A stretch of 64,000 nt of DNA, from the NCBI RefSeq assembly GCF_916618755.1, contig NZ_CAKAKB010000006.1, forward strand, positions 341,113-405,112, in the 5' to 3' direction. Origin of the DNA: Actinotalea sp. Marseille-Q4924. GTDB lineage: Bacteria; Actinomycetota; Actinomycetes; Actinomycetales; Cellulomonadaceae. The translations under genes were made by a program, and so were the position numbers. Each line of letters begins with the position of its first letter. The stretch's first letter is position 1. The notes beneath the pieces were generated by a model that had not been told where the DNA came from, did no database searches, and was given only the letters and a program-made list of their open reading frames with translations. Shown here in pieces: positions 43,611-52,137 of this stretch.

Positions 43611-44825
43611 ATGCGGACGCTCTCCATCATCAAGGCCGACACCGGTGGCTGGGTGGGTCACTCGTCCGTCCACCCCGATCAGGAGGCGGTGGCCGCCCGC
43701 GAGCTGCGGCACGCCATCGAGACGGGGCTGCTCGACGACGGCCACGTCGCCGCGTGCGGTGACGACCTCGCCCTGATCATGAGCCACCGGCAGGGCGCCG
43801 ACGCGCAGCGGATCCACAGCTTCGCGTGGGACGTCTTCCTCAAGACGACCCAGGTCGCCGAGGAGCTCGGCCTCTACGGCGGCGGGCAGGACCTGCTCTC
43901 CGACGCCTTCTCGGGCAACCTCCGCGGCATGGGGCCCGGGTACGCGGAGCTGGAGCTCGGCCACGAGCGACGCAGCGAGCCGATCCTGTGCTTCCTCGCG
44001 GACAAGACCGAGCCGGGCGCCTGGAACTACCCGCTGTTCAAGATGTTCGCCGACCCCTTCACGTCGGCGGGCCTCGTCATCGACGCGGCCATGCACCAGG
44101 GCTTCGTCTTCGAGGTCTACGACCTCTACGAGAACACGTGCATCGAGCTCACGTGCCCCGCGGAGATGTACGACCTGCTCATGTACATCGGCGCACCGTC
44201 CCGGTACGTCGTGCACTCGGTCCGGTCGGTGGCCCAGGGCATCGTCGCCGCGGCGACGAGCACCCAGCGGCTCTCGCTCATCGCCGGGAAGTACGTCGGC
44301 AAGGACGACCCGGTCATGATCGTGCGCGCCCAGTCCGGGCTGCCGGCGGTCGGCGAGGTCCTCGAGCCCTTCGCGTTCCCCTACACCGTGGCCGGGTGCA
44401 TGCGCGGGTCCCACCACGCCCCGCTCATGCCGGTGAGCCTCGACGACGCACACCCGACCCGCTTCGACGGACCGCCGCGCGTGGTGTGCCTGGGCTTCCA
44501 GATGACGAAGGGGGAGCTCGTCGGACCGCGCGACATGTTCGCGGACACGTCGTTCGACCGCGCCCGCGCGCAGGCCAACGAGGTCATGGACTACTACCGC
44601 CGGCACGGGCCCTTCGAGCCGCACCGACTGCCGCTGGACGACCTCGAGTACACGACGATGCCGGCCATCGAGGGGCGGCTCGCGTCCCGGTGGGTGCCGC
44701 TGACGGCGGCCGACGTGCACACCCCCGAGGGCGTCCGCGCGGCCAAGGCGCGGGCCCGCGGGCAGTCGGCGCAGGCACCCTCGCAGCCGCGCCCGCCGGC
44801 GGAGCACGAGGCGACGGGGCAGTAG
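43611..44825 (+). CDS. Fructose-1,6-bisphosphate aldolase/phosphatase (archaeal type)
   Basis: 404 residues. Matches the bifunctional FBPA/P (class V FBPase) family through most of its length: MRTLSIIKADTGGWVGHSSV, FLKTTQVAEELGLYGGGQDL, FADKTEPG-type Mg ligands (CFLADKTEPGAWNYPL), and GCMRGSHHAPLMPV. One active site condenses DHAP and GAP and then dephosphorylates FBP, giving irreversible gluconeogenesis. The family is best known from Archaea and deep-branching bacteria; it occurs sporadically in actinobacteria. An extra 40-residue Ala/Pro/Arg-rich tail is odd. GGAGGTGG lies 5-7 nt before the ATG. A DosR-like box lies upstream. Confidence 0.9.
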   Translation: MRTLSIIKADTGGWVGHSSVHPDQEAVAARELRHAIETGLLDDGHVAACGDDLALIMSHRQGADAQRIHSFAWDVFLKTTQVAEELGLYGGGQDLLSDAFSGNLRGMGPGYAELELGHERRSEPILCFLADKTEPGAWNYPLFKMFADPFTSAGLVIDAAMHQGFVFEVYDLYENTCIELTCPAEMYDLLMYIGAPSRYVVHSVRSVAQGIVAAATSTQRLSLIAGKYVGKDDPVMIVRAQSGLPAVGEVLEPFAFPYTVAGCMRGSHHAPLMPVSLDDAHPTRFDGPPRVVCLGFQMTKGELVGPRDMFADTSFDRARAQANEVMDYYRRHGPFEPHRLPLDDLEYTTMPAIEGRLASRWVPLTAADVHTPEGVRAAKARARGQSAQAPSQPRPPAEHEATGQ

Positions 44826-44840
44826 ACGCCCCTCCGCAGG

Positions 44841-46418
44841 TCACACGGCGACGAGCACCTGCACGAGCAGGATCTTCACGATGATCCCGAGCGCGAACAG
44901 GGCCGCGTAGCCCGCCTCGACGCGCTCGTCGACCACGCGCGACCCCGCATAGGCGAGGACCGCGGGCTGCCCCACGAACCCGGCGAGCCCCCCAGCGGCC
45001 CGCGGCGCGCTCACCCCGACGAGCCGCGCCCCGAGCACGAACAGCACCGAGGACAGACCGACGACGACGACGCCCACGAGCACCACGCGCAGACCGGCGG
45101 CCGTCAGCGCCTGCTCGGCGAAGGCCTGGCCGGACGCGAGGCCCACGGCAGCGAGGAAGAGCAGCAGCCCGATCTGGCGGATCGTGAGGTTCGCCGCCAG
45201 GGACATCCGCCAGACGAACGGTCCGGTCCGCTCGACCCGTCCCAGCACCATGCCGACGAGCAGGGGGCCGGCGGCGGAGCCGAGGGAGAACCCCGCTCCG
45301 CCGGGCAACGGCAGGGTCAGGAGGCCCAGCAGCAGACCCAGAGCGAGACCGCCGCCCACCGGCACCGGGTCGATCTCCGAGACCCGGCGCTCCGAGTCAC
45401 CGAAGAAGTCCTGGACCTCGGGCAGCCGCTCCCGCGGCACGACGGCGAGCACCCGGTCGCCGACCTCGAGCGTGAGGTCGTCCCGCGCGAGGAGGTCGAG
45501 GTCACCCCGGCGGACGCGGGTGATGACGCCGTCGAACCGTCCCGGCATGTCCAGGTCGGCGACGGTGCGGCCCGCGATGCGCCGGTCGGAGACCACGAAC
45601 CGCTGGTTCTCGACCGCGGTGCGGTCGTCGGCGAGGTGCTCGTCGACCCGGACCCCGAGATGGGCGACGGCCTCGTCCACAGCGGTCTGCGGCCCGACGA
45701 CGACGACCTGGTCACCCGCGTGCAGCTCCTCGTGCGGCGCGATGACGCGCGTCCGGCTGCCCCGCGCCAGGTAGGACATCCGGACCCGCTGGTCCCGAAC
45801 GCCCGGCACGTCGTCGAGCGTGGTCGTGCGCCGGACCTCGGCGGTGAGGGCGACCAGACCGAGGCCGGCCGCGGGCTGCGGGTCCCGCGACCCCGGCCAC
45901 TGCCGCTGCACGGTCGCCGCGACGACGAGGATCGCCACGGTCACGCCGACGGGGTAGGCGAGCGAGTACCCGACCGCGGGCTCCTGGCTCCCCGCCGCGG
46001 CCACGGCGGCCGCGAGCGCCGGCGTCGACGTCATGGCGCCGGTGAAGGTGCCCGCGGTGAGGGGGCCGCCGAGGCCCGCCATGCTGCCGAGCCCGAACGC
46101 CGTGGCGCCGGCCACGAGGATCGCGCCGACGCCGACGGCCATGAGCGGGAGCTGGCGCCGCAGGTCGCGGAAGAACGTGTTCCCGGCCGCGAGCCCCACC
46201 GTGTAGACGAAGAGCGCGAGCCCCAGCGTCTGGACGAGCGCGAGCCCTTCGCCCAGCCGCGGGTCCAGCGCGCCGACGGCCAGCCCCACGAACAGCGCGC
46301 CCGCCGGACCGAAGCGCACGGGCCCGAAGGGCACCGCGCCGAGCGCCGTCCCGAGCGCCATGACGAGGACGATCGCCAGCAGCGGCGAGGACGCCAGGAC
46401 GTCGAGGACGCCGGTCAC
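44841..46418 (-). CDS. AspT/YidE-family transporter with RCK_C domains
   Basis: 525 residues. Two membrane halves of about five helices each (first starting LLAIVLVMALGTALGAVPFG, second from GGGLALGLLLGLLTLPLPGG) flank a cytosolic region with two TrkA-C/RCK_C domains (GSRTRVIAPHEELHAGDQVV, ARDDLTLEVGDRVLAVVP). This is the layout of the aspartate:alanine exchanger/YidE/YbjL family. The motif GAMTSTPALAAAVAAAG is the family's conserved pore region. The substrate is unknown and it may respond to a nucleotide ligand. GTG start 46418. Confidence 0.85.
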   Translation of the reverse strand: MTGVLDVLASSPLLAIVLVMALGTALGAVPFGPVRFGPAGALFVGLAVGALDPRLGEGLALVQTLGLALFVYTVGLAAGNTFFRDLRRQLPLMAVGVGAILVAGATAFGLGSMAGLGGPLTAGTFTGAMTSTPALAAAVAAAGSQEPAVGYSLAYPVGVTVAILVVAATVQRQWPGSRDPQPAAGLGLVALTAEVRRTTTLDDVPGVRDQRVRMSYLARGSRTRVIAPHEELHAGDQVVVVGPQTAVDEAVAHLGVRVDEHLADDRTAVENQRFVVSDRRIAGRTVADLDMPGRFDGVITRVRRGDLDLLARDDLTLEVGDRVLAVVPRERLPEVQDFFGDSERRVSEIDPVPVGGGLALGLLLGLLTLPLPGGAGFSLGSAAGPLLVGMVLGRVERTGPFVWRMSLAANLTIRQIGLLLFLAAVGLASGQAFAEQALTAAGLRVVLVGVVVVGLSSVLFVLGARLVGVSAPRAAGGLAGFVGQPAVLAYAGSRVVDERVEAGYAALFALGIIVKILLVQVLVAV

Positions 46419-46503
46419 GGCGCGGGCCTGCGGGCGGTGATCACGTCACGACCGTAGAGGTGGCCGTGGCCCTCCCGCAGGCCCACGCCGGGCGCCGTCG
46501 TCG

Positions 46504-46857
46504 TCAGCGGCTCTGCGCGTTCGACGCCTCGGGCTTGAGCGGGTCGTGGCCGAGCGACATGAGGCGGTGCCGCCAGCCGGTCTCGCCGGCCGTGGGCTCG
46601 AAGTCGGGCCCCCGCTCCGCCGACACCTCCTCCACGACGGACCGCATGATCGCGACGTCGTCGTGGGTGAGGTCCGTGCGGCGCTTGCCGAGCACCTCCA
46701 GGACGCCGCGCGAGCGTTCCGAGCCGGCCTGGTCGGGCAGGCCGTCCGTCCCCTCACCCGCCTGGTCGGTCGCGAGCCAGTCGCGCAGCTCGCGCGAGGT
46801 CATGTTGACCACCCGGTGGAAGTCCTCCCACAGGCCGTCGTCGATCTCCGCGGTCAT
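46504..46857 (-). CDS. DUF3140 family protein
   Basis: 117 residues. LWEDFHRVVNMTSRELRDWL near the N-terminus, then RSRGVLEVLGKRRTDLTHDD and VAIMRSVVEEV, match DUF3140, a small actinobacterial family of unknown role with a helical core. ATG 46857 has GGAG 7 nt upstream. It is close to the next small conserved gene on the same strand, but no function links them. Confidence 0.85.
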   Translation of the reverse strand: MTAEIDDGLWEDFHRVVNMTSRELRDWLATDQAGEGTDGLPDQAGSERSRGVLEVLGKRRTDLTHDDVAIMRSVVEEVSAERGPDFEPTAGETGWRHRLMSLGHDPLKPEASNAQSR

Positions 46858-46930
46858 CGGCTGCTCCTCTCCTGCCGGACGTCGCCCGGCGGTCGTGCGG
46901 TCAGCGGTCGGCGGTCGGTCGAGGCGCCCG

Positions 46931-47173
46931 TCACCCGCCCGAGCCCGAGAGACGCTGGGCGAGCAGCCTCTTGCCGAGGTCGGCGCCCTTGCGGCTGTCC
47001 GCCTGCGCCTTGCGGAAGAGGTCGACGAGCTCCGTGTCGCCGTCCCGCTCCGCGTCGCCGATGTAGGTCTCGAGGCGCAGGGCGTTGCTCAGGCACGCCT
47101 CGGTGAACCAGATGAGGTTGTAGTGCGCGTCGGGGGTGCCCGTGAAGGCACCGGTCTCGCCGTCGGCTCCCAT
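46931..47173 (-). CDS. Conserved hypothetical protein (80 aa)
   Basis: Acidic helical protein with the block HYNLIWFTEACLSNALRLETYI and AERDGDTELVDLFRKAQADS, ending KGADLGKRLLAQRL. This resembles a small conserved actinobacterial family that I cannot name. ATG 47173 has GAGAGGA about 8 nt upstream; the frame is open to 47332 but the extension lacks that support. It precedes DUF3140 by 73 nt on the same strand, possibly one unit. Confidence 0.7.
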   Translation of the reverse strand: MGADGETGAFTGTPDAHYNLIWFTEACLSNALRLETYIGDAERDGDTELVDLFRKAQADSRKGADLGKRLLAQRLSGSGG

Positions 47174-47318
47174 GTCTGCGGTCCTCTCGCTGGGTCCGCG
47201 ACCGGGGTCGTCCCCGGTCGGCGCGGCCGTTCGGTCGCTGGGGCGCCCGGTCGTGCGGCGCCCTCCAGCGACGCTACGACCGGGTCGCCGTGATCGCGCG
47301 TCGGTGGATGATCGACGC

Positions 47319-48305
47319 ATGCCGCACAGCACCTCCTCGGCCCCCGCTCAGCCGGACGTCCTGCGCCTCGGGCTCGGCCTCGCCGCCGTCGGTCGCCCCG
47401 CGTACATCACACCGGGCCGGTCGGCGGACCTCGGCCGCGGCCGCGCACCCGAGGACCTGGAGCGCCACACGCACGGTCTGCTCGACGCCGCCGTCCACGC
47501 CGGGATCCGGTACGTCGACGTCGCCCGCTCCTACGGCCGTGCGGAGGAGTTCGTCTCGACCTGGCTCGCCGCTCGGGACCTCTGTGACGTCGAGGTCGGG
47601 TCCAAGTGGGGCTACCGGTACGTGGGCGGGTGGCGGCTGGACGCCGACGTCCACGAGGTCAAGGACCACTCCGTCGCGGCGTTCCACGAGCAGTGGCCGC
47701 AGACCGACCGGCTGCTCGGCGCCCACCTCGGCCGGTACCTCGTCCACTCCGCGACGCTCGACACCGGCGCGCTCACCGACCCCGCGCTGCACCGGGAGCT
47801 GGCGCGCGTGCGCGACCGCGGGATCCGCGTCGGCATCTCCACGTCCGGACCCCAGCAGGCGGACGCGGTACGGGCGGCCCTGGACGTCGTCGTCGGCGGG
47901 GCGCCGCTCTTCACCGCCTTCCAGGTGACGTGGAACCCGCTGGAGCCGTCGGTGGGTCCCCTGGCCGCCGAGGCTGCCGACCGCGGAGCCCAGGTCGTCG
48001 TCAAGGAGGCCGTCGCCAACGGCCGCCTGGCTCCCGGCACCGCCGACGACGCCCCGGGCGTGCGTCACGTCGTCGGCCTCGCCCAGGAGGCGGGCGTCCC
48101 GGTCGACCAGCTGTGCGTCGCCGTCGCGCTCGCCCAGCCCTGGGTGTGGCGGGTGCTGTCCGGCGCGGCGACGGTCGAGCACCTCGCGTCGCACGTCGCG
48201 GGGGCCCGGCTGGACTTGCGGCAGGACGTCGTCGCCGAGGCGCTCGCCGCAACTGAGGTGCCCGCGGCGTACTGGGCTGCACGCTCGGCGCGTGCGTGGA
48301 CCTGA
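47319..48305 (+). CDS. Aldo/keto reductase family protein
   Basis: 328 residues. Early GLGLAAVGRPAYITPGRSAD, catalytic Asp/Tyr in GIRYVDVARSYGRAEEFVS, Lys in SKWGYRY and a His-containing HSATL further on fit an AKR barrel. It lacks the second half of the NADPH signature of typical AKRs (C-terminal RLSGAATVEHLASHV is similar but divergent). The substrate is unknown. GATGAT lies 6 nt before the ATG with no Shine-Dalgarno sequence. Confidence 0.82.
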   Translation: MPHSTSSAPAQPDVLRLGLGLAAVGRPAYITPGRSADLGRGRAPEDLERHTHGLLDAAVHAGIRYVDVARSYGRAEEFVSTWLAARDLCDVEVGSKWGYRYVGGWRLDADVHEVKDHSVAAFHEQWPQTDRLLGAHLGRYLVHSATLDTGALTDPALHRELARVRDRGIRVGISTSGPQQADAVRAALDVVVGGAPLFTAFQVTWNPLEPSVGPLAAEAADRGAQVVVKEAVANGRLAPGTADDAPGVRHVVGLAQEAGVPVDQLCVAVALAQPWVWRVLSGAATVEHLASHVAGARLDLRQDVVAEALAATEVPAAYWAARSARAWT

Positions 48306-48431
48306 GCGAGGACGCCCTCACCCGAATTCCCCGCGGCCGTTCGGATGAACGTGGGCGAAAGGTCCCTTTTTTGCCGGTTCTACCGGGACCTACCGTCAGT
48401 GGATCACTGGCTCGTGACTCAAGGAGGAGTC

Positions 48432-50543
48432 ATGGACGCTCCCGGCACGATCGCTCGATTCTCTGACGTCGCGCCCACCCGGCGCACCGTGCTCAAGGCG
48501 GGCGGCGCCGGATTCGGGCTCTGGTTCGTCGGCTCGATCGGCGGGACGTCCTATGCGGTCGAGGCCACGCTCGAAGACGAGGACTTCGACATCCTGCCCA
48601 GCCAGGGCATCCGCAAGTGGGCAGCCCCCCTGGTCATCCCGCCGGCCATGCCCCTCGCCGGCACGCTACGGCTCAAGGGCGGCCGGAACGCCGACCTCTA
48701 CGACATCGCCCTGCGCCAGAACGTGCAGCAGATCTTGCCTCCCGAGAACGGGGCGACCACCGTGTGGGGCTACGGCCCCGCGACGGCCGTCGGCAGGCGC
48801 GCCGCCACCGTCTTCCACGCGCCAAGCGCGACGATCGAGACGAAGAGCGGCCGGCCGGTCCGCATCCGGTGGCGCAACGAGCTCGTCGGCGACGACGGGC
48901 ACTACCTGCCGCACCTTCTCCCGGTGGATCCCACACTGCACTGGGCCAACCCGGCCGGCGGAACCATGGGTCGGGACAGCCGTCCGAGCTTCGAGGCGAC
49001 CCCGGGCCCGTACGACGGACCGGTGCCCGCGGTCACACACGTGCACGGCGCAGCCGGCGTCGGGGACGAGAGCGACGGATACCCGGAGGCCTGGTACCTG
49101 CCCGCGGACGCCGGTGTGCCCGCCGGGTACGCCGAGGTCGGGACCTGGTACGACTACTTCAAGGCGAAGGCAGCCGCCGCCTTGGGGATCACGTGGCCGG
49201 CAGGCTCCGTGATCGCGCAGTACCCGAACTCCCAGCGCGCCGGGACGCTCTGGTACCACGACCACACCCTGGGCATGACCCGGACCAACGTCTACGCCGG
49301 TCCTGCGGGCTTCTACATCGTCCGTGGGGGGCCGGACGGGGACAAGGCCGTCCTCGACAGCCGGACGGGGCTGCCCGCCGTGCTGCCGGGACCGGCGCCC
49401 CAGGACGGCGACGGCTTCGACCCCGCCAAGAAGACGTACTACGAGATCCCGCTGGCGATCCAGGACCGCACCTTCACGAACGACGGGGAGCTCTTCTACC
49501 CGGACACCCGCGCGTACTTCGACAAAGAGATCAAGGAGAAGTACCTCCCCGAGAGCGACGTCCCACCCATCTGGAACCCCGAGTTCTTCGGCACGTCCAT
49601 CATGGTCAACGGCCGGACGTGGCCGTTCCACACGTTCGAGCAGCGCAGGTACAGACTGCGCCTGCTCAACGGATGCAACTCCCGCTTCCTCATCCTCGAC
49701 TTCTCGGGGATCCCGGGTGCCCAGGTGTCGCAGATCGGCACGGAGGGTGGCTTCCTCGCGGTGCCGGTCGACCTCACGGCGACCGGTGGGCGGCTGCTCC
49801 TGGCGCCCGCCGAGCGCGCCGACGTCGTCCTCGACCTGACGAACGTCCCGACCGGCTCGTACGAGCTCCTGAACGTCGGCCCCGACGAGCCGTTCGGCGG
49901 CGGTGTGCCGGGCGTGGACTTCGACGAGGCGGACCCGCTGTCCACCGGTCGCGTGCTGCGCCTCGACGTCGTGCCGGCGCTCACCGCCGATGCCAGCACG
50001 CCGGTCCAGTTCCTCCAGCTGCCGGCGATCGCATCGGTCGTTCCAGTCGTGACGCGGTCGCTCGCCCTGGTGGAAGAGATGTCCATGGACTACCCCGACA
50101 CCCCCATCGCAGCAGTCCTGGCGACCGTGACGGGCAACACGTGGACGACCCGCGCGTGGGCCGACGTCGTCACGGAGAACCCCGCCGTCGGTGTCGCCGA
50201 GATGTGGGAGATCTACAACACGACCGCCGACGCCCACCCCATCCACATCCACGAGGCGCTGTTCCAGGTCGTCGACCGGCAGCCGATCACGTTCGATGAG
50301 GAGACGAGGCACGTCGAGGCCGTCGACACACCCCGCCCGCCGGAGCCCAACGAGGACGGCTGGAAGGACACCGTCACGGCCTACCCGGGCGAGGTGACGA
50401 GGGTGCGCCTGCAGTTCGAGCGGGCGGGCCAGTACGTCTGGCACTGCCACATCGTCGAGCACGAGGACAACGAGATGATGCGGCCGTTCCGGATCGGGCC
50501 GGCGGATCCCACAGCGCCCACGCACATGGCGACCCACGCCTGA
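48432..50543 (+). CDS. Multicopper oxidase, CotA/bilirubin oxidase-like
   Basis: 703 residues. Tat signal TRRTVLKAGGAGFGLWFVGS. Four copper-binding segments: THVHGA, LWYHDHTLGMTRTN, HPIHIHE and HCHIVEHEDNEMMRPF (with the T1 axial Met), so all ligands for type 1, 2 and 3 copper are present. Domain layout and the HCHIxEHED.xMMRP end resemble spore-coat laccase CotA. It would be exported and oxidise phenols, bilirubin or metal ions. The ATG has a strong AAGGAGGAG site. The frame is open from 48345 but that region lacks support. A strong terminator follows. Confidence 0.92.
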   Translation: MDAPGTIARFSDVAPTRRTVLKAGGAGFGLWFVGSIGGTSYAVEATLEDEDFDILPSQGIRKWAAPLVIPPAMPLAGTLRLKGGRNADLYDIALRQNVQQILPPENGATTVWGYGPATAVGRRAATVFHAPSATIETKSGRPVRIRWRNELVGDDGHYLPHLLPVDPTLHWANPAGGTMGRDSRPSFEATPGPYDGPVPAVTHVHGAAGVGDESDGYPEAWYLPADAGVPAGYAEVGTWYDYFKAKAAAALGITWPAGSVIAQYPNSQRAGTLWYHDHTLGMTRTNVYAGPAGFYIVRGGPDGDKAVLDSRTGLPAVLPGPAPQDGDGFDPAKKTYYEIPLAIQDRTFTNDGELFYPDTRAYFDKEIKEKYLPESDVPPIWNPEFFGTSIMVNGRTWPFHTFEQRRYRLRLLNGCNSRFLILDFSGIPGAQVSQIGTEGGFLAVPVDLTATGGRLLLAPAERADVVLDLTNVPTGSYELLNVGPDEPFGGGVPGVDFDEADPLSTGRVLRLDVVPALTADASTPVQFLQLPAIASVVPVVTRSLALVEEMSMDYPDTPIAAVLATVTGNTWTTRAWADVVTENPAVGVAEMWEIYNTTADAHPIHIHEALFQVVDRQPITFDEETRHVEAVDTPRPPEPNEDGWKDTVTAYPGEVTRVRLQFERAGQYVWHCHIVEHEDNEMMRPFRIGPADPTAPTHMATHA

Positions 50544-50586
50544 GGAGCGCCGAGGAGGGCTGACGGGAGCGACCCGAGAGACGACG

Positions 50587-50616
50587 AGAGCCGGTGACCT
50601 GGTGGTCACCGGCTCT
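50587..50616. terminator. Bidirectional terminator (multicopper oxidase / tRNA-Leu)
   Basis: AGAGCCGGTGACC (50587-50599) and GGTCACCGGCTCT (50604-50616), followed by TGTT on the plus strand. It lies between convergent units and can serve both. Confidence 0.88.
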
Positions 50617-50621
50617 TGTTC

Positions 50622-50707
50622 TGGTGGGCAAGGGGGGACTTGAACCCCCACGTCCTTTCGGACACTGGCACCTGAAGCCAGCGCGTCTGCCATTTCGCCA
50701 CTTGCCC
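50622..50707 (-). tRNA. tRNA-Leu (anticodon CAG)
   Basis: Acceptor arms GGGCAAG and CTTGCCC, a CTGGC/GCCAG anticodon stem around loop TTCAGGT (anticodon CAG), a long variable arm, TTCAAGTC-type T loop and an encoded CCA end (50622-50624). It reads CUG, the commonest Leu codon in this GC-rich genome. Confidence 0.95.
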
Positions 50708-50891
50708 GCGACGGACGAGGTTAGCACGCGTCGCAGGGCCGTTCCGAACGCCGGAGTGCCGCCACAGCGGCAGCACCACCGCCTCACCCGCGCACGTCCC
50801 GGCGGGACCTCGGACCGGCGGATACCATCACCTGGGACCTGTGCGGGTCCGTCCCGATCACGGGAAGTCCCCCAGACGGGAAGGAGGTGGC

Positions 50892-51602
50892 ATGGGAGTC
50901 CTCGACCGGTTCGAGAAGGGCGTCGAGCGCGTCGTCAGCACCGCGTTCGCCAAGGCGTTCCGCAGCGAGGTCAAGCCCGTGGAGCTCGCCAGCGCCCTGC
51001 GGCGCGAGGTGGACGACCGCGCCGCCGTCGTCGGCCGGGACCGCACCGTGGTGCCGAACGACTTCACGATCGAGCTGTCCCCGCAGGACCACGAGAAGGT
51101 CCTGGCCTGGGGCGCCGAGCCCCTCGCGGACGAGCTCGCGGCCAGCGTCACCGAGCACGCGACGCACCAGCGCTACGCGTTCGTCGGCCCCGTCACCGTC
51201 GCGTTCGTCGAGGACGACACCCTCGAGGAGGGCCGCTTCCAGGTCCGCAGCGCCACAGTCCGCGGCGCCGTCGCGCCCGCGACCACGGTGGCCGCCTCGA
51301 TGCGCCACCCCCTCGTGGACATCGACGGCCAGCGCTACCTGCTCACCGGTCCGATCACGGTGATCGGCCGGGGGAGCGAGGCGGACATCATCGTCGACGA
51401 CCCCGGCATCTCCCGGAAGCACCTGGAGATCCGCGTCACGCCCGACGGCGTCGTCGCGACGGACCTCGGCTCGACCAACGGGACGTTCGTCGAGGGCCAC
51501 CAGGTCCCCGCAGCGACGCTCGTCGACGGCAACACCATCACCATCGGTCGCACGCGGATCCTGTTCTGGACCGGCGTGGACGACGACCCCGAGGACGGGT
51601 GA
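50892..51602 (+). CDS. fhaA: FhaA: DUF3662 and FHA domain protein
   Basis: 236 residues. N-terminal DUF3662 domain (MGVLDRFEKGVERVVSTAFA) joined by a short linker to a C-terminal FHA domain (ITVIGRGSEADIIVDDPGIS, RKHLEI, DLGSTNGTFV) that binds phosphothreonine. In mycobacteria FhaA binds phosphorylated MviN and kinases and slows lipid II flipping at the pole. First gene of the operon to pknB; AAGGAGGTGG lies 1-11 nt before the ATG. A TACCAT hexamer (50823-50828) may be the operon's -10 box. The linker is shorter than in mycobacteria. Confidence 0.94.
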   Translation: MGVLDRFEKGVERVVSTAFAKAFRSEVKPVELASALRREVDDRAAVVGRDRTVVPNDFTIELSPQDHEKVLAWGAEPLADELAASVTEHATHQRYAFVGPVTVAFVEDDTLEEGRFQVRSATVRGAVAPATTVAASMRHPLVDIDGQRYLLTGPITVIGRGSEADIIVDDPGISRKHLEIRVTPDGVVATDLGSTNGTFVEGHQVPAATLVDGNTITIGRTRILFWTGVDDDPEDG

Positions 51603-51609
51603 CCACCGG

Positions 51610-52131
51610 GTGAGCGAGCTGACGATCACCCTGCTGCGGCTGGGGTACCTCGTGCTGCTGTGGCTGTTCGTCCTGGCCGCCATCGGGGTGCTCCGCCGCG
51701 ACCTCTACGGCACCCGCATCGTCCGGCGCCTGCGCCGCGAGCAGAACCCCCTCGCCGCACCCGCCGCCGCCCCGCCCGGCGCCGGTCAGCCGGACGGCCG
51801 GCAGGGCGAGCCGCGCCCGCCGATCCCGCGCCGCGACGCGAGCCCCCGTCGTCTCGTCGTGACCGAGGGCCCGCTGCGCGGCACGACGCTGCCCCTGGCC
51901 ACCTCGGCGATCCTCATCGGCCGGGCGCCGTCGTGCACGCTCGTCCTCGACGACGACTACTCCTCCTCCCGCCACGCCCGCGTGTACCCCGAGGCAGGGC
52001 AGTGGTTCGTCGAGGACCTCGGCTCCACCAACGGCACCTTCGTGGACCGTCGGCGGGTCGACGCACCGACGCCCGTCCGTCCCGGCTCGCAGATCCGGGT
52101 GGGGCAGAGCACCCTCGAGCTGCAGAGGTAG
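51610..52131 (+). CDS. fhaB: FhaB: membrane-anchored FHA domain protein
   Basis: 173 residues. One N-terminal membrane helix (LLRLGYLVLLWLFVLAAIGV) and a C-terminal FHA domain (SAILIGRAPSCTLVLDDDYS, SSRHARVY, DLGSTNGTFVDRRRV). The homolog (FipA-like in mycobacteria) links PknA-dependent phosphorylation to cell division. It is 7 nt after fhaA and uses GTG. Confidence 0.93.
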   Translation: MSELTITLLRLGYLVLLWLFVLAAIGVLRRDLYGTRIVRRLRREQNPLAAPAAAPPGAGQPDGRQGEPRPPIPRRDASPRRLVVTEGPLRGTTLPLATSAILIGRAPSCTLVLDDDYSSSRHARVYPEAGQWFVEDLGSTNGTFVDRRRVDAPTPVRPGSQIRVGQSTLELQR

Positions 52132-52137
52132 TCCCGC

